Source: Gimesia sp.
GTDB taxonomy: Bacteria > Planctomycetota > Planctomycetia > Planctomycetales > Planctomycetaceae
Direction: 5' to 3'
Length of the DNA stretch: 64,000 nt
Assembly (NCBI RefSeq): GCF_040219335.1
Contig: NZ_JAVJSQ010000004.1
Coordinates: 558,001 to 622,000, forward strand
Under the pieces are notes generated by a model. That model was not told where the DNA came from. It worked only from the letters and a program-made list of their open reading frames with translations, and made no database searches. Position 1 is the stretch's first letter. The number at the start of each line of letters is the position of its first letter. This document shows positions 36,292 to 47,062 of the stretch, piece after piece. Made by a program: the position numbers and the translations under genes.

Positions 36292-38601
36292 ATGATCGAC
36301 GTTCAACGGTTCAAAACAGATCTGATAGCGCTGGGGTTACTGGCGGCAACAGTCTTTCTCGGACTGAGCCTGTTCAGTTACGATCCCGCTGATCCCCCTG
36401 CGCAACTGGTCTACCCTGTCCGTGAAGTTGCACAAAATCTATGTGGTGCCACGGGAGCACATATCGCCCATCTGCTCCGCTCTGGCTTCGGTCTAGGTGC
36501 CTGGGGAATCTTTCTGGCTCTGGTCGTCGTAGATATGCGAATGTTTTCCCGCCAGGAGGCATCAGGAGTTATGGTCGAACTGTTCGGTCTGGCTCTGATT
36601 CTCGTTTCGCTCTGTATCGGCAGCCAGATCCTGATTGGAACAAATAACGCCACGCCTCTCATCGGTAGTGGTGGTTATATCGGCGCGCTCGGATATTCGC
36701 TGCTGAATGCCAAATTCTCTCTCGCGGGTTCTTTAATTCTGCTCGCATCCATGTTCGCAGCCGGCCTGTTACTGACCGCCGACACACTTCCCGTACGTAT
36801 CCTGTTTGCCTGCCTGGCATTCCCCTTCAAAGCTTTCAGCCGCGAATCATCTGAAGTTGATGAGAACACCGAAGCAGTTGAAGAAGAAGAGGAAGAATAC
36901 GAAGAGGAAGAGGAAATCGTCGCAGAAGACGAAGAAGAGTATGAGGAAGAAGAGGAACCAGCACCAGCTCCTAAAGCTAAGAAACTGAAGAAGCGGAAGC
37001 CGATCAAAGTCAATCCGCCTGCCGGCCTGCGACTGGCCCGTCAGACTCAACCGATCGAGCAAAAAAAAAACAGCTCGTATGAACTTCCCGGGTTAGATCT
37101 GCTGGAAGAAGCAGAGAACTTTCCTTTCGAACTGCTGGCAAAAAAAGCGGAAGAAGCAGCGGAGATTCTGGAAAACACCTTCGCTGACTTCGGACTCGAC
37201 ATTCAAGTCTCTGAAATCGATACCGGACCGGTACTCACTCTGTTCGAACTGGATCTGAAACCTGGTTTGCGTGTTGCCAAAGTCACCGCACTGGCCAACG
37301 ATCTGGCTGTCGCTCTGCGTGTACCTTCCGTGCGTGTTGTGCCTTCAATTCCTGGTAAAAACACCGTTGGTGTGGAAGTCCCGAACGATAAACAGGTCAT
37401 GGTTCGTCTGCGTGAACTCATTGAATCCTGTGCGGATGATGCAGACAAAAACCGGATCCCGCTTTACATGGGTAAAGATGTCAGCGGTCGTCCACTTACC
37501 GCAGACCTTGCCAAGTTACCTCACCTGCTGATTGCAGGACGAACCGGTACTGGTAAGAGTGTCTGCCTTAACACATTGATTCTCTCACTGCTGATGACAC
37601 GGACTCCCAACGAAGTCAAAATGCTGATGATCGACCCCAAAATGGTGGAACTCAGCGGTTATAAACGGATTCCTCACCTGATGCATCCGGTCATCACTGA
37701 TATGAAAAAAGCAGAAGCCGTTCTGGCCTGGGCCGTCGACAAAATGGAAGAGCGTTATGATCTGCTCGCCCGTTGCGGCTCCCGGAACATCGAAAGCTTC
37801 AACAAGCTCGGTAAGGCAAGAGTACTGGAACTGGCTGACATCGATCCCGATTCAGAAGAAGCCCAGCAGATGCCCGAAAAAATGCCGTCGATCGTGATTG
37901 TCGCAGATGAAATTGCAGACATGATGATGACTTCTGGCAAAGATGTGGAAGCACACATTATCCGTCTGGCTCAGAAATCGCGTGCGGTCGGCATTCACCT
38001 GGTCCTCGCCACACAGAAACCAACGGTCGACGTCATTACCGGTCTGATCAAATCCAACCTGCCTGCCCGCGTTTCATTCCAGGTAGCAAGCCGTGGCGAC
38101 AGCCGCGTGGTTCTGGATGAAAATGGTGCCGATGCCCTGCTCGGAAACGGGGACATGCTCTATCTGGCTCCGGGAACCAGTAAACTGACCCGTGCTCAGG
38201 GAGCCTACGTCAGCGATGAAGAAATTGAACGTGTGATTGACTTCTTCAGCGATATGGAACCCGAATACAGCCCCGAACTGGCTCAGATCACCTCTGCCAA
38301 CTCCAAGAAGAACGGTGGCGGCGATTCGGACCGCAAGGAAGACAGCCTCTACAACGAAGCAGTCGAAGTCGTCATCCGCGAAGGTCGTGGTTCGGTTTCT
38401 CTCCTGCAGCGGGCTCTCGGAGTCGGCTATGGTCGAGGGGCCCGCCTGATCGATTACATGGCAGAAGACGGAATCGTAGGTGAGTATAACGGCTCCCAGG
38501 CACGTGAAGTCCTGTATACAATCGATGAGTGGGAAGCCATGAAATCCAGTGATTTCGACGATGGTTACGGCGAAGAAGAATACGAAGAGGAATTCGTCTA
38601 A
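36292..38601 (+). CDS. ftsK: DNA translocase FtsK/SpoIIIE
   Basis: FtsK pumps chromosome ends through the closing septum. The 769-residue protein has about four membrane helices in residues 15-185, a very acidic E-rich linker (about 195-235), then the motor: Walker A GRTGTGKS at 416-423, Walker B SIVIVADEIADMMM, and a C-terminal winged-helix gamma domain (VIREGRGSVSLLQRALGVGYGRGARLIDYM) that reads polarity sequences. The tail ends in an acidic stretch. ATG 36292 is preferred to TTG 36283. The linker is shorter than in E. coli. Planctomycetes generally lack FtsZ, so FtsK here works with some other division apparatus. Confidence 0.95.
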   Translation: MIDVQRFKTDLIALGLLAATVFLGLSLFSYDPADPPAQLVYPVREVAQNLCGATGAHIAHLLRSGFGLGAWGIFLALVVVDMRMFSRQEASGVMVELFGLALILVSLCIGSQILIGTNNATPLIGSGGYIGALGYSLLNAKFSLAGSLILLASMFAAGLLLTADTLPVRILFACLAFPFKAFSRESSEVDENTEAVEEEEEEYEEEEEIVAEDEEEYEEEEEPAPAPKAKKLKKRKPIKVNPPAGLRLARQTQPIEQKKNSSYELPGLDLLEEAENFPFELLAKKAEEAAEILENTFADFGLDIQVSEIDTGPVLTLFELDLKPGLRVAKVTALANDLAVALRVPSVRVVPSIPGKNTVGVEVPNDKQVMVRLRELIESCADDADKNRIPLYMGKDVSGRPLTADLAKLPHLLIAGRTGTGKSVCLNTLILSLLMTRTPNEVKMLMIDPKMVELSGYKRIPHLMHPVITDMKKAEAVLAWAVDKMEERYDLLARCGSRNIESFNKLGKARVLELADIDPDSEEAQQMPEKMPSIVIVADEIADMMMTSGKDVEAHIIRLAQKSRAVGIHLVLATQKPTVDVITGLIKSNLPARVSFQVASRGDSRVVLDENGADALLGNGDMLYLAPGTSKLTRAQGAYVSDEEIERVIDFFSDMEPEYSPELAQITSANSKKNGGGDSDRKEDSLYNEAVEVVIREGRGSVSLLQRALGVGYGRGARLIDYMAEDGIVGEYNGSQAREVLYTIDEWEAMKSSDFDDGYGEEEYEEEFV

Positions 38602-38655
38602 GCCCTGCCCTCTCCTGCTGCCGATCTGAAAACAGGACCGAAACCAGGATTTCGT

Positions 38656-38684
38656 TTGACTCCTGCTCTCCCGCTGCTTATGAT
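38656..38684 (+). promoter_or_regulatory. Sigma-70 promoter of the cimA leader
   Basis: TTGACT (38656-38661) and TATGAT (38679-38684) are separated by exactly 17 nt, each matching consensus at five of six positions. Transcription should begin near 38691, 52 nt before the leader peptide ATG. Confidence 0.8.
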
Positions 38685-38742
38685 CTTCGCAGAGAAACTG
38701 TAAATTCAGAACTGTTTACCCAATTGGAAGGTCCCTTTGTCC

Positions 38743-38814
38743 ATGTTGTCTGTCTCCAAAAGCGTCTGCATTAGCAGCATTATTATTATTTGTGAGATTA
38801 CAGACTCCCTATGA
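38743..38814 (+). CDS. Isoleucine-rich leader peptide of cimA
   Basis: A 23-residue ORF, ATG 38743 to TGA 38812-38814, with six Ile codons, all ATT: residues 10, 13-16 (four in a row, within SSIIIICEI) and 19, plus two Leu and two Val. It lies between a good promoter and an intrinsic terminator, upstream of the enzyme that starts the citramalate route to isoleucine. This is the classic layout of a transcription-attenuation leader: a ribosome short of Ile-tRNA would stall on the ATT run. A GGAAGG about 11 nt before the ATG could serve as ribosome-binding site. It was missed by ORF length cut-offs. Confidence 0.82.
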   Translation: MLSVSKSVCISSIIIICEITDSL

Positions 38815-38877
38815 CTTGAGGATCATTACCAATTTAACAGATTTTCATAACCTCAGGTCACAACCTGAGGTTTTTTT
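38812..38877 (+). terminator. cimA attenuator: terminator and competing anti-terminator
   Basis: Terminator: AACCTCAGGT (38849-38858) pairs perfectly with ACCTGAGGTT (38863-38872) over a 4-nt loop, followed by a run of seven T (38871-38877). Anti-terminator: TGACTTGAGG (38812-38821) can pair over 10 bp, one of them G-U, with CCTCAGGTCA (38851-38860), which includes most of the terminator's left arm. The two pairings exclude each other. The anti-terminator arm begins on the leader stop codon, so a ribosome that finishes the peptide would mask it and permit termination. Confidence 0.85.
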
Positions 38878-39045
38878 ATTGGATTCACGAGGACGCATCA
38901 AGGACTGTCATACAATCGCCAGAAGAGAGTAACAGGACAGTAGTTCCAACTTTTTTCCGGTACGGTGACCGCTCCTCGCAACCAAGAGCCTCCCCGAGTG
39001 AGTCCAGCGACGTTATTTCATTTCAACAGAAAGAAAGCCCCTACG

Positions 39046-40620
<1,575 letters not shown>

Positions 40621-40773
40621 AACGCGGAATCCTCGACCGTCACCAATGCCAGTCAAGCCGTTTTTTGCTATACCAGACGGTGGAAACTGGCTTGGTGGAC
40701 GTTGTGACCTGCTGTCTTCCATGCCGTCCCTCTTTTTCGCATCTATCCTTAATTATAAGCCCAACCGGATCCC

Positions 40774-43698
40774 ATGACCGAATCGCTTGAGAAACATTAC
40801 AATCCCGAGAGTGCACAACAGAAATGGTACCCTTTCTGGGAGGAAAAAGGCTATTTCCATGCCGAGCCCAACCCGGAAAAAGAGCAGCATACCATTATGA
40901 TTCCCCTGCCGAACGTGACCGGGGCTCTGCACATGGGACACGCGCTCAACGGTACGCTACAGGACCTGATCACCCGCTGGCGGCGGATGCAGGGCTACGA
41001 GGCACTCTGGATGCCCGGAACCGACCATGCCGGCATCGCCACCCAGGCTGTCGTCGAACGCCGGATGAAAGAAGAGGAAAATCTGACCCGCCATGACATC
41101 GGCCGAGATGCGCTCATCGAACGGATCTGGAAGTGGAAAGACCAGTATGAAAAACGGATCCTGAATCAGCTGCGGAAACTGGGCGCCAGCTGCGACTGGG
41201 AACGCACCCGCTTCACACTCGATGAAATGTGCTCCAAAGCAGTCAGACGCACTTTCCTGAAGCTCTTTTCGGATGGGCTCATTTATCGCGGTAAGCGACT
41301 GGTGAACTGGGATCCCTTCCTGCAGACAGCAGTTGCGGATGACGAAGTCTTTTCCGAAGACATCGACGGAAAATTCTGGACCTTTCAATACCCGGTTGTG
41401 GACAGCGACGAACGGATTTCATTCTCCACGACACGCCCTGAAACGATGCTGGGCGACACAGCTGTCTGCGTGCATCCCTCCGATGAACGATATACGCACC
41501 TGGTTGGAAAGAAAGTCCGCATCCCGCTGAATGGTCGTGAAATCCCCATCATCGCGGATGCACTCCTGGCAGATAAAGACCTCGGTACCGGTGCCGTAAA
41601 AGTCACACCAGCTCACGACCCGAACGACTATGCCTGTGGTCTGCGAAACGATCTGGAACAGATCAACATCCTCAATCCTGACGGCACAATGAACGAAGCC
41701 GCCGGTGAATATGAGGGTCTGGATCGCTATGAGGTCCGTAAAAAAGTTGTTGAAGACATGGATCAACAGGGCTTCTTCATTGAAGTTGAAGACCGTAAGA
41801 TTCCAGTCAAGCACAGCGATCGTTCCAAGACACCGATCGAACCATACCTCTCCGATCAATGGTTCGTCAAAATGGATACGCTGGCCCAGTCCGCCATTGA
41901 TGCTGTGGACGATGGTCGCGTTCGCTTCTTCCCCAGTCGCTATTCCAAAACGTATCTCGACTGGTTGAAGGAAAAGCGGGACTGGTGTATCAGCCGTCAG
42001 CTCTGGTGGGGACATCGCATCCCGATCTGGTACTGTGAAACCTGCACGGAAGAAGAGCTGAACCAGGCTTTCGGTGACCGTTATGATGTCAGCTTCCGCC
42101 GGGATGACGAAGATACCTGCTGGTTGATCTGTTCCGAAACCGATCTGAATGGTGACGAGTTAGGTGCTGCCCATCAGTTGACACAGGACGATGACGTCTT
42201 GGACACCTGGTTCAGCAGTGCCCTCTGGCCACATGCGACCCTGGGCTGGCCCGAAAAAAATCCTGACCTCGATTACTTCTATCCGGGTAGCGTACTGGTT
42301 ACCAGCCGCGATATCATCACGCTCTGGGTAGCACGCATGGTCCTCACCGGCCTGTATAACATGGGCGATATCCCATTCAAGCACGTCTGCATCCATCCAA
42401 AAATTCTCGATGGTTTCGGACAGACCATGTCCAAATCCAAAGGTAACGGCGTGGATCCGATGGATCTCATCGACAAATACGGCGTCGATGCGGTCCGGTT
42501 TACGATCTCCTCGTTCGCCGGGGAAACACAGGACGTCCGTCTGCCCGTCGGTTATGAGGATCCGGAGACCGGCGAAGTGGTACCGCAAACCCTGGAACAC
42601 CAGACTGCCATCCCCGCCGGTGGCGAGAAGCCGCGGATCAAATTCCCCAAGAGTGGTAAGTCGTATCAGTATACGAGCCCCTGGTTTGACCCCGATCCGG
42701 GCGAAAAAGTGGCCCGTATCGTTAGCGAACGCTTTGAATACGGACGCAACTTCTGTAACAAGCTCTGGAATGCCTGCCGGTTCGCGATGCTGAACCTGGA
42801 AAGCTACACTCCCGGACAGGTCGATGAAAGTGAACTGACGATGGAAGATCGCTGGATTCTGAGCCGACTGTCAACCGTGGCTGAGGAAATGACAACCGTT
42901 CTGGGACGCTACCAGTTCGATGTCGCGACGCGTGCCATTCGGGATTTCACCTGGAACGAATTCTGTGACTGGTACCTGGAAATGATCAAACCGCGATTGC
43001 GGGATGAAACTCTGAAACCGGTCGCTCAACGCGTGCTGGTGGGTGTACTGGACAATCTGCTGCGACTCCTGCAGCCATTTGTGCCCTTCGTTACAGAAGA
43101 GCTCTGGCAGCGTTTGAATGAAATTGCTCCCGAGCGGGGACTGTTCACACCAGAACCGGCTGTCGAGAGCGTAACAATCGCTGCCTGGCCCGAACCACCA
43201 CAGAGCTGGCAGGATTCTCAGCTGGAAAAACGGTTTGAGCGTCTGCAGGAAATGATCGTAGCGGTCCGCAACATTCGGGCGGTTTACAAAATTTCTCCGG
43301 CGACTCCACTGAAACTCTTCCTGCGTTGTGAAGCCGGGATTGCGGATGACATGCAGAACGTAGCCAGCCAGTTCGACAACCTGGCGAAAACACTGCTGGA
43401 GTCAGCGGGAGCCGATGTGCAGCGACCGGGTGGTTCAGCGACATTCTCCCTCAATGATGTGGATGGTTTCATTGCCTTGAAAGGCATTATCGATCTGGAT
43501 GCGGAACTCGCCCGACTGCAGACAGAAGCGGAAAAACTGCAGAAGCACATTGAAGGCAGCGAAAAGAAACTGGCCAACAAGAACTTTGTCGATCGCGCCC
43601 CTGCCGATGTTGTGGAAGGGGTTAAAGAAACGCTGACCGGGCTGCAGAAACAGTTACAGAGTGTTCAGGACTCCATTAATCAACTGAGCGAGCAGTAA
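40774..43698 (+). CDS. valS: Valine-tRNA ligase ValS
   Basis: Class I synthetase of 974 residues. The HIGH motif is PNVTGALHMGHALN near residue 50, the editing domain (CP1) spans about 190-400 with STTRPETMLGDTAVCVHP, and the KMSKS loop is GQTMSKSKGNGVDP near residue 550. The anticodon-binding helices and a C-terminal coiled coil (about 905-974; LARLQTEAEKLQKHIEGSEKKLANKNFV) follow, as is typical for bacterial ValRS. It is downstream of cimA by 153 bp on the same strand; both serve branched-chain amino acids, but I see no T-box or shared leader. Confidence 0.97.
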   Translation: MTESLEKHYNPESAQQKWYPFWEEKGYFHAEPNPEKEQHTIMIPLPNVTGALHMGHALNGTLQDLITRWRRMQGYEALWMPGTDHAGIATQAVVERRMKEEENLTRHDIGRDALIERIWKWKDQYEKRILNQLRKLGASCDWERTRFTLDEMCSKAVRRTFLKLFSDGLIYRGKRLVNWDPFLQTAVADDEVFSEDIDGKFWTFQYPVVDSDERISFSTTRPETMLGDTAVCVHPSDERYTHLVGKKVRIPLNGREIPIIADALLADKDLGTGAVKVTPAHDPNDYACGLRNDLEQINILNPDGTMNEAAGEYEGLDRYEVRKKVVEDMDQQGFFIEVEDRKIPVKHSDRSKTPIEPYLSDQWFVKMDTLAQSAIDAVDDGRVRFFPSRYSKTYLDWLKEKRDWCISRQLWWGHRIPIWYCETCTEEELNQAFGDRYDVSFRRDDEDTCWLICSETDLNGDELGAAHQLTQDDDVLDTWFSSALWPHATLGWPEKNPDLDYFYPGSVLVTSRDIITLWVARMVLTGLYNMGDIPFKHVCIHPKILDGFGQTMSKSKGNGVDPMDLIDKYGVDAVRFTISSFAGETQDVRLPVGYEDPETGEVVPQTLEHQTAIPAGGEKPRIKFPKSGKSYQYTSPWFDPDPGEKVARIVSERFEYGRNFCNKLWNACRFAMLNLESYTPGQVDESELTMEDRWILSRLSTVAEEMTTVLGRYQFDVATRAIRDFTWNEFCDWYLEMIKPRLRDETLKPVAQRVLVGVLDNLLRLLQPFVPFVTEELWQRLNEIAPERGLFTPEPAVESVTIAAWPEPPQSWQDSQLEKRFERLQEMIVAVRNIRAVYKISPATPLKLFLRCEAGIADDMQNVASQFDNLAKTLLESAGADVQRPGGSATFSLNDVDGFIALKGIIDLDAELARLQTEAEKLQKHIEGSEKKLANKNFVDRAPADVVEGVKETLTGLQKQLQSVQDSINQLSEQ

Positions 43699-43856
43699 GC
43701 CCGTAATTCAGGAACAGATACGGAGTGATTCTGTTTAACTGTTCATTCCTGTTGTATAATGTTTAAACTGAAAACAGGTATTCGGCTCCTTAATTTCATT
43801 CTTATTCTGGTTGCTTGTCTTCTCTGCTGACGCGGGGCTGACCTCAGGAGGTTCTC

Positions 43857-44261
43857 TTGCTAGTTGAAATGGAGTTGTCTCGCATCATTATCAGCGAGAT
43901 CGGTGACCAGCAGGTGATCTACCTGCGTGAAATCGAGGGAGACCGGGTCTTTCCGATTCTGATTGGTATTTTTGAGGCGACAACTATCGAACGTCGCGTC
44001 AATAATGAGTTTAAGCCCCAGCGGCCTTTGACTCACGATCTACTCAAGAACACCATCGAATCTCTGGGTGGTACGCTGAAAGATATCGTGATCACACACC
44101 TGGAAGATCATACCTACTATGCGGTACTCCGCGTCGAACAGGATGGTAAGTTGATTGAAATCGACAGTCGGCCCAGTGATGCGATCGCTTTGTCGATTCA
44201 CTTCGAACCCCACCTGCCAATCTACGTTCACGAATCGGTGCTCGAACAGACCGCCAAATAA
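43857..44261 (+). CDS. Bifunctional nuclease family protein (DUF151)
   Basis: A 134-residue DUF151/BFN protein. The family has members with reported RNase and DNase activity in plants; the bacterial role is not settled. Marks are MELSRIIISEIGDQQVIYLREIEGDRVFPILIGIFEATTIERR, PLTHDLLKNTIESLGG and SRPSDAIALSIHFEPHLPIYVHESVLE. The start is TTG 43857, because AGGAGG at 43846-43851 lies 5 nt before it; the in-frame ATG at 43869 would be 17 nt away. It is followed by a long hairpin shared with the convergent gene. Confidence 0.9.
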   Translation: MLVEMELSRIIISEIGDQQVIYLREIEGDRVFPILIGIFEATTIERRVNNEFKPQRPLTHDLLKNTIESLGGTLKDIVITHLEDHTYYAVLRVEQDGKLIEIDSRPSDAIALSIHFEPHLPIYVHESVLEQTAK

Positions 44262-44287
44262 CAGTCATCCGGGAATCACAAACGAAA

Positions 44288-44323
44288 CAGGGGCCCCTCA
44301 GAAGTGATTCTGAGAGGCCCCTG
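44288..44323. terminator. Long hairpin between convergent genes
   Basis: CAGGGGCCCCTCAGA (44288-44302) pairs with TCTGAGAGGCCCCTG (44309-44323), 15 bp with one mismatch and a 6-nt loop. It sits between the DUF151 gene (plus) and the NagB-like gene (minus). There is no T-run on either side, so it is a probable but not certain bidirectional terminator. Confidence 0.55.
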
Positions 44324-44359
44324 CTCTATTGAGGTCTTTATAACGGGTCAGCTTTGACC

Positions 44360-45310
44360 TTAGTTACATTCTGCTACCAGCGGGCCAGCCAGTTCATCCA
44401 GAATGATCAGACGACCGGGTTGAGTTGTCATGTAAGTCGAAGGAATCCAGCTGGTCGGTTCATGACGCAGAGTCATCCAGACGCTCATGCCCTGCCACTG
44501 CATTCCACGTGAGAAGATCCCGTCGCAACCGCCGATGATCTTGTCGGCGTTGAGGAAGCAGCCTGGACCAATGGTATTTGCGTAAGCAGGAACCAGGGTC
44601 GTGCGGCTCTTGAAGCTGGTCACGGCATTCTGCTCAATGGTCAGCGGATGCAGTTTAGCACCAATCCGGTGTGTCTGTGCTTTCCATTCTTCTTCTGACT
44701 TGAACTCACCTGCAAAGTGAGGTTCCCAGAATGCGATGTGACAGACGCGACCAATTCCGAAAATCACGCCCAGTTTTGCGCCAGCTGCTTTAAGCTCACC
44801 AATTTTTTCCGCATAGGTGGGCAGGACATCCGGTGTAGCAAAGTGACGCTGGTTTTCGGGAACAGTCAGTTCGCCCAGGGGACCATAAAAGGCCTCTTTC
44901 ATCGCATACTGGAATGCGCCCGGATTATCTGGTGGAAGTGTATTTCCTTCGGCATCGCTCCATTCATCCATGTTGAATCCGTAAACATGATCGCAGGAAA
45001 CACCCCATTCTTTGAGGAAGTAAACAGCCCAGCGATACATGCCCATCGGTCCCACGGGTAGAATCAATGCCAGCTTCTCGCCTGCATCACGCGACTGCTT
45101 GATCGTTAGAGCAATCTCGTGCCCCATGATTGTATCGAAATCAGTAACACTGCCACACATGACGGGTTCAAACTTCTCGTGCCACCATGCTTGACGATCT
45201 GTAATTGTGGTCGGATCCGCACTCATGCACTGATCAATTTTGGTCAGATCCCAGCCAGCTGGAAAATAGCCTTCCATCATGGAACCGGCAATCGTACTCA
45301 TTAAATCCAT
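44360..45310 (-). CDS. Divergent glucosamine-6-phosphate deaminase-like protein
   Basis: A 316-residue protein of the NagB/6-phosphogluconolactonase fold. [23 protein letters not shown] matches the phosphate-binding loop and [14 protein letters not shown] the region of catalytic Asp72 of E. coli NagB. The second site reads [14 protein letters not shown] at 184-197 where NagB has GxGxDGHIAFNEP: the active-site Asp141 is replaced by Val189 and the following Gly by Cys190, while His191 and Glu196 remain. It also has an extra N-terminal 40 residues. It may be a sugar-phosphate isomerase of altered chemistry, or not a deaminase. AAGGGGA before ATG 45310 supports the start. Confidence 0.8.
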   Translation of the reverse strand: MDLMSTIAGSMMEGYFPAGWDLTKIDQCMSADPTTITDRQAWWHEKFEPVMCGSVTDFDTIMGHEIALTIKQSRDAGEKLALILPVGPMGMYRWAVYFLKEWGVSCDHVYGFNMDEWSDAEGNTLPPDNPGAFQYAMKEAFYGPLGELTVPENQRHFATPDVLPTYAEKIGELKAAGAKLGVIFGIGRVCHIAFWEPHFAGEFKSEEEWKAQTHRIGAKLHPLTIEQNAVTSFKSRTTLVPAYANTIGPGCFLNADKIIGGCDGIFSRGMQWQGMSVWMTLRHEPTSWIPSTYMTTQPGRLIILDELAGPLVAECN

Positions 45311-45791
45311 AATATTCCCCTTCTCAAAGCATATTCACAGGTTTGTGAAACTGTTTAAATTGTCAAATATCGTTAATTTCTTACGATTGTTGCAAAATTC
45401 GTCAGCTGGCGTGGATTCTAACACAGAAACACCGGGAAAACAGGAACCAACGGTCCCTGATTTCATAAACAGAAGAATAATTAAACAAGGGACTTCTGTT
45501 CGACAAACATCTTGAATTCTCTGACCGATATAGTTCTAATAGGAAGGCAGAGTTGACTGCTTTTACAAGTGATCAATCCCGCCTGCAAACTACCTCCCAG
45601 ACAATCTCGAGGGCCAAAACACTCCCATAGATTGTCTTTTAACGATAACCGTTAACCTGCCTGATAGCACAACAGAGTGCAAGCTCTGCTGTCATTAACA
45701 GGGACTGTTTCAGCATAGATTTACTCTGCGAGTAATCCTGTGCCAGGAGTCTGTTCCTGCTACGGTTCACACAACCGGAGATACAATACAG
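45311..45791. other. Divergent intergenic region between NagB-like and adaptor genes
   Basis: 481 bp with no convincing gene. A perfect TTGACA occurs on the minus strand (45364-45359) before the NagB-like gene, but no -10 element lies at the right distance. TAACG-ATAAC-CGTTA and CAGAG/CTCTG small inverted repeats occur on the adaptor side. Promoters for both genes should lie here; I cannot place them. Confidence 0.4.
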
Positions 45792-46994
45792 ATGAAAGTT
45801 CTGATTGCGCCCGCCTGCACTGCGATTGCTATGGTCGTCGGATGGCTGGTTTATGACAAATCCGTCAAAGATGTCCAGGTCCCGACCAAAACTATCATTC
45901 CCGAACCGATTGCAGTCCAGGTCACCCGCTCAACGACCAAAACCCTCGAAAAACGAATCAACCTCGTCGGTAATCTGGAAGCAGGTTCCCAGGTAGAAGT
46001 CCGGACGCGCTACAGTGGCTACATCAAATCGATGCCCTTTGACGTCGGCGACCGGATCATGGAGGGTGATGTCATTCTGGAACTGAATGATTCAGAGAAC
46101 CGGGAACTGGTATCGAAGGCAGAAGCTGCCCTCAGTGTCGCCAAAGCCCAGTTAAAAGCTCAGATCACATCTCAGGAACTTGCTCAGAAAGCCTATGACA
46201 GACTGCTGGTGCTGCAGAAGTCAGGCGTCAGTACCCGTCAGCAGATGGAAGAAGCACAAGCCAGTCTGGCTATCCAGGAAGCGCAGACGGAACTGGAACA
46301 GGCACGCGTCGATCAGGCGGGAGCCGATCTGGAACAAAGTCGACTGCGTTTACAGGAAAACAAAATTCTCGCTCCTACCAGCGGTTTTCTTGCCGAAAGA
46401 ATGGTCGATATTGGCGACCTGGCCAAACCGGATGTCGCACTGATGAAAATCGTCAATCTGGATCACGTGCGCACTGTCGTGCATATCGTGGAGAAAGATT
46501 ACGAGGATGTGAAAATCGGTCAGCAGGCGGCCATCACCGTCGATACGTTTCCCGACCAGACTTTTTCAGGTCATGTTAAGCGGAAAGCGCCTGTAATGGA
46601 TCCGCAAACCAGAACCGCAGCCGTTCACATCGAAATTCCCAATGAAGATTTTTCCTTGAAGCCGGGAATGCATGCCCGTGTGCAGATTGTCTTTGAACAT
46701 CGCCCGGAAACCAAAGTACTGCCGATCGCCTCACTGACCCGCCGCAAGGATGGCCCGGGCTCTGCAGTCTTTATCATTGGAGGAAATCCTCCGATGACCC
46801 ATCGTCGCAACATTGAAGTCGGTATCAATGATGGAGAAATGGTGGAAATTCTTTCTGGTATCAATGCAGAAGACCTCGTGATCACTCTGGGAAACCGCCT
46901 GGTAGATGAAGGTCAAACGGTGACACCAGTCGAAGTCCCCATGGATCAGATTCTTCAGGCCCCCCCTGCCCTGCCCGAGAAAACGAACCTGTAA
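45792..46994 (+). CDS. RND pump periplasmic adaptor, second system
   Basis: A 400-residue membrane fusion protein. An N-terminal hydrophobic anchor (LIAPACTAIAMVVGWLVY) is followed by a lipoyl half (NLEAGSQVEVRTRYSGYIKSMPFDVGDRI), a helical hairpin at about residues 110-185 (LSVAKAQLKAQITSQELAQKAY and the ALASIQEAQ-like partner helix), the second lipoyl half (ILAPTSGFLAERMVDIGDLAKPD), and a beta-barrel (GQQAAITVDTFPDQTFSGHVKRKAP). It would couple the RND pump, whose gene starts 68 bp downstream, to an outer-membrane channel. No regulator gene adjoins this system, unlike the first. Confidence 0.92.
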   Translation: MKVLIAPACTAIAMVVGWLVYDKSVKDVQVPTKTIIPEPIAVQVTRSTTKTLEKRINLVGNLEAGSQVEVRTRYSGYIKSMPFDVGDRIMEGDVILELNDSENRELVSKAEAALSVAKAQLKAQITSQELAQKAYDRLLVLQKSGVSTRQQMEEAQASLAIQEAQTELEQARVDQAGADLEQSRLRLQENKILAPTSGFLAERMVDIGDLAKPDVALMKIVNLDHVRTVVHIVEKDYEDVKIGQQAAITVDTFPDQTFSGHVKRKAPVMDPQTRTAAVHIEIPNEDFSLKPGMHARVQIVFEHRPETKVLPIASLTRRKDGPGSAVFIIGGNPPMTHRRNIEVGINDGEMVEILSGINAEDLVITLGNRLVDEGQTVTPVEVPMDQILQAPPALPEKTNL

Positions 46995-47062
46995 GCCTAC
47001 TATCAGCCGGCATGTGAGAAGGACCTCCTGCTTTTAACTGATCTATCTGGAAAAGCATCGTT

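Larger units (their letters stand above)
38602..39045 (+). promoter_or_regulatory. Attenuator leader region of cimA
   Basis: This 444-bp space between ftsK and cimA contains, in order, a sigma-70 promoter (38656-38684), a leader peptide ORF (38743-38814), an anti-terminator arm (38812-38821) and an intrinsic terminator (38849-38877), then about 170 nt of leader before the cimA ATG. The terminator also lies downstream of ftsK, so it may stop ftsK read-through as well. Confidence 0.8.
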
